From NCBI GenBank assembly GCA_023101885.1, contig JALPQD010000641.1, positions 186,001 through 250,000 of the forward strand: a DNA stretch of 64,000 bases, in the 5' to 3' direction. Below are positions 48,448-60,478 of this stretch, piece by piece. The DNA comes from Typhlomys cinereus (Eukaryota; Chordata; Mammalia; Rodentia; Platacanthomyidae). The position numbers and the translations under genes were made by a program. The first letter of the stretch is position 1. Each line of letters begins with the position of its first letter. Under the pieces are notes generated by a model. It was not told the DNA's origin. It worked only from the letters and a program-made list of their open reading frames with translations, and made no database searches.

Positions 48448-51400
48448 TAGAGAGACAGAAAGATAGACTTCCTTCTGAAAGTCAGGACTAACATCTCCCA
48501 ATCTTTTAATCTCCTACAGCTTTTGTTGGTAAGCGATTAATCAGACAGAGTAAGTCAGTCATCAGCACAGGCTTTAGTTCCTCCTCTGGTCTGGACACTA
48601 TGCTGGGTGTGACATACAAACCAAGGTCAGGAGCACCTAGGACATCATCCTAGCTGTGCTGGAGGGGTGGGGTTTAGGAGTGGGGGGTCACTGCTTTTGA
48701 AGGGTGGGAGGACACAATAGGGGAGGACAGAGTGATGTTTAGAGCCAGTACAGCATTGAAGTCTCAGGTGTGGTGGGAATACCTGTATCAAGCCCCTGAT
48801 CATGGGAAGGAAGTTTTCAGTACAGATGGAGGGGCTGAGGACCAGGACAAAAAAGAAAACTGTGACTGTTATTTCATACAAGTTCTTCATAATGTAAGGA
48901 TTGCCTTATGTTAAAGATTGTTTCCACTGTCTGTCATAACGAAGGGGAGTAGAGAAGTCTGCAAACCCCAAGAAAGGGATATGTACTGTGTCTTTATGTT
49001 GCTCCCAGTTTCTACCCTGCATCCTGGCAAAGTGGCAACATAACTCTCTGATGGTAAAAGTGGTTAAAATGTTACTAGTTGGAAACAAATGAATTCCTTT
49101 TGCCTTCCAGATGGAGAAATCCCTGTGCAGTACTGTGCCCAGCCCACCAATGGTGTGGTGTATTTCCGGGCCTTTTCTAGTTTAAACACCCTTCCAGAGG
49201 AGCTGAGACCCTATGTGCCCCTGTTCTGCAGCGTCTTGACCAAGTGAGTGTTAGCTGTACATCCCTGTGCAATTTATACGTGCACATATGCTCTCACGCA
49301 CACATATTCTCTAAGTGTATACCCGTGTGTTATTTCACACGCTGATGAAAATCAGTTTCTAGTGAATTGTTTTATTTATTTATTATTTACTTATTTATTT
49401 AGTGCATGTGCGTGCATGCGTGTCTGTCTGTCTGTCTGTCTCAGAAGGCATTGTATGTCCTGTGAAGGACCAATGGTGACTTCAGGAATCCTCCTGGATT
49501 GTTTCTGCCCCCCTTTTGCTTCACTGTAGGATTTCCTAGGTTCTGCCCACCAGGGCCAGAAGTGCAGGCTGCTACTTGTTTTCTGCTTGGCGTTTTTTTA
49601 ATGTGGGACCTGGAATCCAAACTCAGGACCTTCTGATTTCAAGGCAGAGTCTTAACCCTTGAGCTATCTCTCCAGCCCAAATCCTTTTATTTTTAAAACT
49701 TAGTGTTGGGCCAGTTCTAGGCATGACTATCTGAGTTGGCTCCCTGGATCTCCCGTGTGGTGGAAGGAGAGAGTGAACTCTCAATGGTTGTCCTCTGACT
49801 TCTGTACAAATGCATACTGACCTGCCCCCCCATGAACACACACACAAGTTACTGTTGTTGTAGTATGCAAGCGAAGTATACAATACATATGTTTGGAATT
49901 TGTTGTCCTAGGAAAACATTTTCTTACCATGAAAATGCCACAGTGAACCGTGACTCTAGAGAATGGCTGCCCTGTGGCTGTTTCCGTGTAGATGGATTTC
50001 CAATGTGACGTATTAGGGATTCAAGATCAGTGGTTGTGTTTAGTTGGAGGTGTGAGCAGTTCAGCCTACAGGGTAGCCTGAGGGGTGTCTTTGGAGAACT
50101 TGGAGGTACCCTGTCCTGTTCCTCTGCTTTTCTCCTGAGCTTGCTTTTCTGTGGCCACTGGCCTCCACAAGTAGTGAGTGGATGGATTGGGAACAGTTCT
50201 GGTCCTTTTTATAAGTAGTGGCCATGGTGGAGAGATCAGCGGTGGGCAGAGCTGCAAACTTTCTGTCTTGTTCCTAAGCCACCAGTGCAGTGGCTGGAAA
50301 CTGACGCCCATTCAGCCACACTTGGAGATATAGGTCTCCTGCTGCCTGGCTATGCAGCCTGTCCTCTGCCTGGAGATTGGATCATATGGAACAAGTCTTT
50401 GAGCCTTAGAATGTTCTAGCATTTCCCCCACTACCACTTTTTCCTCCAGTAGTTGCTACTGTTGGTTTATTCATAGCCATTTAAAGAACACCTGAGTCCC
50501 TTTGTCTCAGATTTCTTAGATGTTTTTTTCTTCTAAACACATCAGTGCTAAGACAATGTTGTTTAGGGGGAAAAAACTTGGAAAGGCTTGTTTTCTGATT
50601 TTTCCCTCGAGATCATCAAATATTTGAATGAATGAGATGCATGTCAGAATGTCTTAGAGGAAGAAAACTCTCAGCAAGCACCTACAAGCTCAGGGGTAGA
50701 AAAGCATATTCGGGATGTCTGGTGAACATTGGCTACCCAAGCCTCAGTATCTAGAACATGGGACATGAGCTCCATAGAGAGACATTCATCTGTAACTCAG
50801 GACAAGCACCAAGGGCTGTGTGAGGTTTTGATACCAAGATGCATGTAGACATTTTAGAGAATGTAAAGCTGTGGCTTCTAGTTCACAGTTTAAAAGCCTT
50901 CGGAGTTGGGGAGATAGTTCAATGACAAAAGCACTTAATTGGCAAGCAGATAGTTCCATCTATGCTTGGACCAAATAATAGTGTCCCCAGTGGATATGGC
51001 AGCCCACCTATGCTTCTAGTCCTGGAATGTGAAGAGCAAGCTGGCTAGGCAGACTAGACCTGATGGCGTGCTCTGTGTTTGATTAGAGACCCAGCCTCAA
51101 AAGAACAAAGTGGAAGAGCGATTGAGGATTGATTCCCAGTGCCAGCCGCATGCACACAGACACAGGTGCTTATGCACGGCACACACAGACACCAGTGAAT
51201 GTACACGCAGACCACCACATACATGAAAATGGAAAGATAAAAAAATGGTCAATATAGACCTTCGTGACTGAGGAAATGCTTCTTTTCTGAACCAGGCTGG
51301 GCTGCGGCATCCTGAACTACAGGGAGCAAGCCCAGCAGATAGAGCTGAAGACAGGGGGTATGACCGTGTCGCCCCTCGTGCTCCCTGATGACTCCCACCT

Positions 51401-54400
51401 GGACACCTACGAGCAGGTAGTCTCTCCATCACAGCTGGGGTCAAAGATTTGTTTTTATTCCCTGTGCTTTTATACCATGATTCATTATTTCTTTTGTGTC
51501 TTTGGCCTTCATGATTCAGGGGGTGCTGTTTTCATCTCTCTGCCTGGATCGCAACTTGCCGGACATGATGCATCTGTGGAGTGAAATATTTAACAAGTAA
51601 CTTTACTTGCAAAAGGCACCAGTGAGGTTGGGGAGGTGACTCTGGGGGTCAAGCGCCTGCCATGCACCCCTGAGGACCAAGACCCATGTGCAGCCGATGC
51701 TGCTGCCCACACCTGTAATCCCAGGGCTCCTATGGCAGATGGGGTGGAGGCAGGACACTCCCCAGAAGCTTGCTGGCTGTTAGTCTGGCAGACAGGTTGG
51801 AAGGTGAGGGTCAGAACCCGGTGTCCTCTGACATCACATGCATGAGTGGCACACAAAAGTTACTACTGGGGTGTGTCACAGATCTAAGTCTGTTTTTAGG
51901 AGAGGTTTTACTCATTTGTCAGTCTCCTACTCTTAACTATGCCAGTAATTCCTATGGATATGGAAAAGTTCAAAGAATGAAGATGTGGAATATAACGGTG
52001 AAGTCTCTAGTGAGTCCTAGGTGGCATCAAAGTTGGCCTGGGTGGGTTTCCAGGAGTCGGTTCTGTTTTTCTGCAGTCCGTGCTTTGAGGAAGAGGAGCA
52101 CTTCAAGGTGTTGGTTAAGATGAGCGCTCAGGAACTCTCCAATGGAATTCCAGACTCGGGGCATCTCTACGCAGCCCTCAGAGCAAGCAAGACGCTCACG
52201 CCCGCAGGGGACCTACAGGAGACCTTCAGTGGGATGGATCAGGTGGGATGGGAAGGGTGGGCTGGGCGCTTATACTAGTTGATCGAGGTCTCCCACAGTC
52301 AGAAATGCTGTCTGATCAGAAGTGTTTTGTATCCTAGAAAGCTAATTTTCTAAAATTCAGGTGTGATGACTCGGGCTTGTATTCCCAGGACTGTGAAGGC
52401 AGATTGCTCCCTGGGTAGAGCTGGATGACACAATCTGCTTGGACAGCCCTAGGCCACTGGGAGACCCTGTGTCAGAAAGATGAACAGCCAGATCTCTCTG
52501 ACTTACGTGCATGGGTACACATACCTGCACAACTATACAAACATGCACACACGTAAGAAATCTTAACTTCCAAATTTAATTCTCATCTCCAGTTTCCAAA
52601 CTTCATGGAAAAATGCTTGTTTGAATTCACCTTCCTTCTGGTACCATTCTTTCTTCCATACCACAAACATGCACATGCACACACATGCACAAAATCAGAA
52701 CATATCCCTACCTCAAACAGGATTTCAAGGATGTTTGCTTTTCATACCTGTCGAGAGAAGGAATCAACACTTTGAAACAAGAAACTAGTTACTATAGTAC
52801 AATGTACCAAACATTTACCTTGCATCCGATACACACCTTTCTCTCCAGTTCTTCCAAATCCTAGAGAACCACCGGTAATGTATTCATAGGAAGCTGGCTT
52901 GCGTTCTGCCGCCACTGACCTCAGTGTTGACCTGTGTTCGCCTCCTTTGCAGGTGAGGTTGATGAAGAGAATTGCAGAGATGTCGGACATCAAGCCCATC
53001 CTGAGGAAACTCCCCCGGATCAAGAAATATCTGCTGAACTGTGACAACATGAGGTGGGTCACCATCTGTGTCTCTGAAGAGATCATACTGTGTTGCTTTT
53101 CACTTGAGGGTGTGATTATGTACATTCAATCTTCAAGACGGAAAGAGTGCCCTTGTAGGTGTAAGTCATAGAATGGATTCTTGACAGCAGCTGCAGAATC
53201 AGTTTTTATAGGCGTGAGAAGGGTACTATTTCAAGTTTAATAAAAGTTGTAGGAGATGAGTTAGAAAGGAGCTAATTTAATTTTAGAATCACAAAGGAGA
53301 TTTAAGATCCACGTTCCTTGCTTCTGAAAGTGTTCTGTAAACAAGGAGTCAGTGCGACCCTGAGATGATTGGCTAGCTTGGGACCAGTTTCTTCTCAAAA
53401 TAAAATTATGGCATAAAACAGTTCAGCTGTGAACATAAAGCTGGCTTTATGACCTCAGCTTTCAGCACACATAAAAGTAATTTAAATTTATTTGAAACTG
53501 GCACTGAGGGAAAATGCACATGGCAGGTGCTTGTTTGGCAGAGTCCTAGCAGCTTTCCTCAGTCAATCCTTGAAAGGCAGACTGTGGCTGGCGAGTGGAG
53601 GGCCTGGTGGCCAGGGTCCAGGCCTTGCTGTCAAGTAGACTTGGCTTGTGTTACCTGACCCGTGTTCTCCCTTATACCCCTGGCCAGCCAGGCCCTGGGC
53701 TTTCCCTTACATCCCAGGCTTACCTAGCACCTTATACCCCAGACTCCTAAGCCCACCACTTGACCACACACATTCAGGGCGTGAAACTACACCACTTAAA
53801 CCTTCTTTTTCTTTCTTCATAAACCCTCGCTTATTTCTGATAATAAGGAATAAAAGGAATATTATATACAAATCAATTAGAATCCTGCCTAGACTATAGT
53901 TAATATTCATTTAATGGTCCGGCTGTTAGTCTAGGGAATTAAGGATTCAGGACCTTAAATGGGACAAACACATACCCTGTCAGAGTTCTGTAGAATCCAT
54001 GTCAATTTCACGTGATAGATTGTCTAGTTTAACAGCAAGTTCTAAGTGGTTCTTTTCAGTTGCAGCTTCTGTTGAGACCCCCTGGCAAGGTCGGCAGATC
54101 TTCATGTTCTGCTGACTGTATGTGCCCTTCTGAAGATGTGCCCCATTAGTGGTAGTAGAGCTGTCATGAATGGAATTGGGTGAAATGCGTGATACTCCAG
54201 CAGTACTCAGAGAGGGAAGATGGCTGCACAATTTACATACCTGAATGCTAGTTCTTCTGAATGCTTTCAGTATTTTACGCCAAAGTGCCCCCCTTTCCCC
54301 ACCCCTCTTGCCTGTGTCATTTGGGGAGTTGGTGAGCTGCTGTTCTGTGATTGATGATGGGTTCACACCCACGTTTTCCAAGCAGATGCTCTGTGAATGC

Positions 54401-56977
54401 TACAGTGCAGCAGATGACTCAGGCAGAAAAGGAAGTGGGAAGCTTCCTTAGAAGCGTCGGCCGGAGTAAGAAGGAGCGGAAGGCTGTCCGACCGCATGTC
54501 GTGGAGGTAACGGAGATCACAGAGCTTTCCCGTGTGTATATTCCCCGGGTTCTCAGATGTGGCAGAGCATTAGAAGCTGATGTCCCCACTGCTACAGATG
54601 AAGACACCCAAAGATAGGCAGAATGAGTGGCCTGCCCAGCCCTGACTCCAGGAGGAGGTGGAGCAAGTCCATTTTTAGCCTTAGATCCTGTTGCTTCCTT
54701 GTTTTCGGCAGTGAGTCATCTCTGGGGGTGTAATAGGATGAAAACAGCCAGATGCCCAGATTTTTTTTTAAAGTGTGTGTGGGCGGGGGAGGGGTATGTG
54801 GATGGGTATAAAAAAGGGCACTTAAGAGGGTGTGTGCCTTTGGAGGCCCAAGGGTGATTTCAGGAATTATCCTGGATACCTCATGATGGCTTTGCTCTGA
54901 GGTTTCCTAGGCTCTTGTCTACCAGGGCTGGAATTACAGGGCGCCACCATATCCACCCAGTATTTTATGTGGGATCTGGGGATCCAAACTCATGTTCTTT
55001 TGTTTGTGAGGCAAAGGCTTTAGTTCCTGAGCCTCCTCCCCAGCCCCTGCTGTTACGTTTTGAGAGACAGAAGATGGTAAAGTTCTTTTCACTCTGGCTA
55101 AACGGTTGCCTTTTCTCTGGAACAAAGTCTGTTATTAATGCTCTGCTCAGTGGGACCTGGTTCCAACTTTGTTTTGAGTCCAAGGCACCAGTTTGAGTAG
55201 AAAAGCCTCACCACTAAGAATGTCTTCTTTACTTTAATGTCTTCTCTGGAGATATCTGTATGTCCTTCCTCTACTGTCCATCACTCTCTCCTGCCTCTGC
55301 ACCTCACCTCTGAGGAGACACCATGTAAAGGTGGTCTCCTGCTTTTTTGATCCCATTGCTAGAGTCTATTCATGTCACATGACTTCATGTTCTCCAAGAT
55401 TGGGTTTTATGACTAAGGAGATTCAAACAAAGGAAAAAAAAAAGCCTAAAATATTTTTCTTTCTTTGTAAAGGATCTAATTCAGCAGTATTTGAAAAATC
55501 TCTTTAAAAGTATAACTTTTTGAAAACATTGAAGCATTCATTCCATAAACAATTCTTACTTAAATGTATTAGTAACTCTGCATTAGCTTCATACCTTCTT
55601 GTGTATTTCAAGTGATGGAGTTGAAAGGTTTTCCTTGTTCATTCTTGGCCATATTTTATCTTCAGAAACCTGCACGCAGCAGTTTGGGTGGAAGCGTACA
55701 GGCTAATGGCTCCCAGATCATAAGAAAGCTGATTACAGTAAGTGACCAGTCTGGGGGGCTTCAGATTGTCAGTGTGAGCCCCTTCCTCGCAGGTGTCTAC
55801 AGATCCCTTGGCTCTACTGCGCCTGGCTCAGCTGTGTCTTTGTCACTGAATCAGCTGGTGCTTGGCACTGCTGTCCTGGATTGGGTCATGTTCCTGAGCG
55901 AGCCTTCATGTGCTCCTCTAGTGGTCTCATTGTGTGACAGGCGACCCTTGTGTTCGCGTGGCTTCTAGCGTGACAGCAGCTCCCCTTTAGTCACACAGCT
56001 GAGCCCATCCCTTTCCTCCCACTCTGTTTCCATAATGATGCCACGTGGCCTGACTCCTCACAGAGGATAGCAGATAAATGTGTCTTTTTAAAATCAGTCA
56101 CAATCCAGATGTTTCAAATTTAAGCATAATTGTATTTTGATAGTTGCGATAATTGACATTGCACAGCATCCTGTGAAGTTGGGAGTATTTCTCGCCCCTT
56201 TTCAGTGCAGTATTATGAACAATGACATAATCGCCGTCTTGTTGTCTGGCAGGGATGCCTCCTGGTCTCCCACCGAGAAGGAGGTGCACTGATGGTGCCT
56301 GTCAGTTTCCTTGCCTGTGGGTTGCATATCTGACACACGTCTCTGTCCCTCAGGACCCCACCTTCAAACCTTGCCAGATGAAGACACACTTCCTGCTGCC
56401 CTTCCCAGTGAATTACGTCGGGGAGTGCATCAGAACCGTCCCCTACTCAGACCCAGATCATGCCAGGTAAGGGTCGCCCAGCACCGGAAGAGAGATGCTC
56501 GTCAGACTATTAGAAGGCGGGAAGGGCTTGTCTGGCACCACGAGTCCCTGCACTGGCTTTGCACATTGGACTGTGTGCCATGTGACCCCTAGTCTGTCAC
56601 CTGCATAGCAACAAGTTGAGTGAGTTAGCAAGAGCGCCTACAGAGAGCAGAGGGCTCTCCACGAAACAGTGCCTCTTCGAGCTCCGCACTCAGTGTAACG
56701 TCTGGTTCGTTTCATGAACCATTCATGTCTCTCAAGCATGTCCCTCATGAGGAACATAGATAACTGTGACCCTAGATCGAAATATTCTTCACTCTCCTAG
56801 TGTTGGGGGGAAAGTTATACAAATTAGGGCTGAAAAGTGAAAGAGAGCCGGAGGGATGACTCGGCCAGCGAAGGCAGTTTGATTGTTGGAACCCACATAG
56901 TGGAAAGAGTCAACATTCTCAAGTGGTTCTCAGACCCCTGTCCACACACTGTGATGCATGTGCAGGTGCACACACGT

Positions 56978-57023
<46 letters not shown>

Positions 57024-60000
57024 ACAGAATTAAATAAATGTAAGGAAAAAAACCCTGATAAATATAATAAGTTGAATTAATATGCCTGTCAGTTTGTACC
57101 TGCCAAGGATGGTAACAAGAATATAGAACCACCAGAAAGAAAGAAGGAAGGTTTGACCAAGTGCTTGACGAGGGCAGCTTATAAAAGGAAGGGTTCTGGC
57201 TCATGTTTGGAGGGTTCCGTATGGTGAAGAGAAAGGCAGGATGGCAGGGGCAGGAGCCCGAAGCAACTGGTCCCATCCACAGTCCCGAAGCACAGAGACA
57301 CGTGTGCCGATGTGGGGTTTGTGACCCCAGCCCCATGGTGTAATATACTGGGTGGATCTTCCCACTTGTTGCTCCAATCTAGGGTCTCCCTTGTAGACAT
57401 GCCCAGAGATCGGTCTCCTTGGTAATTCTAGATCCTGGCAAGTTGGCATCAGGAGGAACCGTGGTAGATGGAGGGGATGGGCAGCATCTGTTCTCACAGC
57501 CCCGGAGGCGGCAGGAACCCAGATGGATGTTCTGAAAGCAGGGAATGGGGGGCTGGACATGAGGGACAGTTCCTGGCTCCTCTGAGCTCCGTGCTCTGCC
57601 CACCTACATCAGAAATGTAGACAACACTGGAGGGGTGATGCACGTACAGTACAGAGGAGGAAGGGGGGACCTAGTGCTAAGGGAGCTGCTAAGAGGCTAA
57701 GGGACAAGTTGTAGGGTGGAGAATAACTTACGATGTGGCTTGACTGTCTTCCTCATTGCACCTGTATACATCCATCACCTGTCTGTGCCATCAGAGTTGG
57801 TGGTAGGCATTTCTGGAAGATGTCGATGTCAACTATAACTGACATTGTTTCTGGCCCCTACCGTATGGATGTGTGTTCCCTCTCTTTATAATTTTGGAAT
57901 TTTCCAGTAGTAAATATAAATTTGTTAATGGGGGATAAAAGCAATAGTAACTTCTGCAGAATATTTGTAATAATAAGTATATATTTAATCAGGGTTCTCT
58001 GGAAGAGCAGAATCAATAGAGTGAATATATATCAAAGGGGAATTTACTGGACTGGTTTAGGAAATAAGGTCTAGGCCTGGAGCAATGTGTTCTGCCTATA
58101 GCTGCTGGGTCCTGGAAGCTGGTGTCCCAGCCTGGTGCTGAAGGCCGGAGGAATCCTGGGGAGTCTCTGGAATTTCAGATCCCTTCGAAGGGGTGAAGAA
58201 GCTGGTTCTGGAAAGAATGACTGCAGTGGGGGAAAATGGGTTTGCCAGCACAAAGTAGGAGCCAGAGAGCTTTTCTTCCTTGGGCTTCCTCTTATCTGGT
58301 CTGCTACTGGAAGGCGCCACCCACATTTAGGGTGTGTCACTGTATTCTAGATAACTTCACTCAGATAATCCCTACCAGTTTGTCTAACAACTGATAAGCT
58401 ACCTAATTCCAGTCTGGCCAAGGTGACAGCCAAGATGAACTATCTCAGTATAGCTATAGCCCCTTGCAGGCCTGGAGACTGCGTTCTGACTCTGCCTGGC
58501 CCCAGCTGAGAGACGGGGCCCTGAGCCCGCCAGATGGCCCCTGACCTTGTCAGCTGGCTTCTCCCAAGGAATCAGAGAACACTTAAGTGATTGCTCCAGC
58601 TTCCGGCTTTCAGGCACAGCCTCCTGCCGCTTTCATTTGACTTTTCACTGGGCCCAGGAGACAAGTCAGTGGCAGTGGGAACCAGGTGTGGGCATCACTC
58701 AGGCCTGAGACTGCCTTGCCGCCGTGGGGAGGCCCTCTGTCCCCAGCTTCAATGGTGTGGCTCGGCTCCACCTGCTGCCCGAGTAACGTGACGTCATGAA
58801 GCTTTGCTGAGTCTCTTGGAAGATAGCAATTGTCATTGATGGGGAAAGTTAGAAAAAAAAATTTAATTAAATTGTAATTCAAGTCTGTTTTATTGGGGTG
58901 TGTGTGTGTACATATGTGTATGTCTGCATGCATAGATATATTTTCCTAGTGAGGGCTATCTATGACTGTCTATCTAAGAGACATAGCTTTTCTTATTTTT
59001 TAAAGTCCAATGTATGGGACATTTAACTAAATGGTCATTTGAACATTTCCCTTCACGACACACATAGCCTCTTTTCCCTTTGTTGAATTTACAGATGCCA
59101 CATGTAATGGCACAAACTAGGTCATATCAAGGACTTTGAAGAGAAGCCAGTGTCCCTCTCTTCCCCCTTCCTCTCCCACCCTGTGATCCAAGTCATTTTA
59201 TAACAATTGTTCGTTATGTTGCCTTCCTAGTTCATTTTGTCTACTACAGAGAGCACATTGTAGTCCTCTGTCAATCTCAGAGGAATGAGTGACAGGACCT
59301 CTGGGTGCTCAGCGCCTAGGGTGCTGGAGCATGACCAGCCTGCAGTCCCAGATGCCTGTGGCCAAGAAGAGCTATGCACGTGGTCCAACAAAAAAATCAG
59401 AAACTTACTACATCAGAAGACTTTCGGGGGGATGTGTGTGTAAGTGTGTGTAACTTGGTTGTGTGGTTAGTTGTTCAGTCTGAATTTTGTAAGCAATGTC
59501 ATGTAATGTCACGAGATGAAATATGACTCAGTCCTTTATGTAAAGTAGTGTGGCACTTTCACGTGATCCGCTCACATCACCCCATGTGCTTACTCATGTT
59601 GTTTAACTTACACCTATATGACGTAGGTGATTGATATTTGGCAAGTGCAAAGGACACATAGAGAGAGAGAAAGATTGGGGAGAGAACGCACGTGTGTCAT
59701 GCACACATGTGGAGGTTAGAGGAACTTTTAAAGCTCATGATATTTTTTGTGTTTCAAAGGTAATGAACTTCATTATATGAGCTCTGGGGAATCACACTCC
59801 GGGCTCTAGGGTTGCCTGCAATCAAGCCGGCTCATGGACCCACCAGCTCTTTCCTTTCATTTTCCTTTATGCTCTTAAGTTTCTTGGGGTTGATTTGCAC
59901 CACACTTCTTGTCAGCCATGTTGTTTGTAACTTGCTTTTGGTTTTTAATCCATTTCAGCCTCAAGATTCTTGCACGTTTGATGACAGCTAAATTCTTACA

Positions 60001-60429
60001 TACGGAAATTCGAGAAAAGGGGGGCGCTTATGGTGGAGGCGCTAAACTCAGCCATAATGGGATTTTCACTCTGTACTCTTACAGGTGAGTTTCTGTAAAT
60101 TCACTGTTGACTACGTGCCAGCCTCATCACGTCAAGGCATGTGCTGACTCTGTTAGTTCTCAATTACCCTCTCTGAGCATTGGCTCATTGATTTTCTTCC
60201 CTCCGTGATTATCTGGACATACCCAGTCAATAGCATCTCTGCTCGATAAACTCTGATTTTATCCTTAGCATCTCTTAGCTTCGCAATTAGCAGCTCTTGG
60301 CACCAAGGGGTTTCCAAGCATGTGTCAGTTACAGATCTAATATGTGCACTGTTCTTCTGGGCTCTCCTTCCCTCCTCCCTCCCTCCTTTCTTCCTTTCTT
60401 CATGCCTATATTTGTGTCTATAAGCAGGT

Positions 60430-60478
<49 letters not shown>
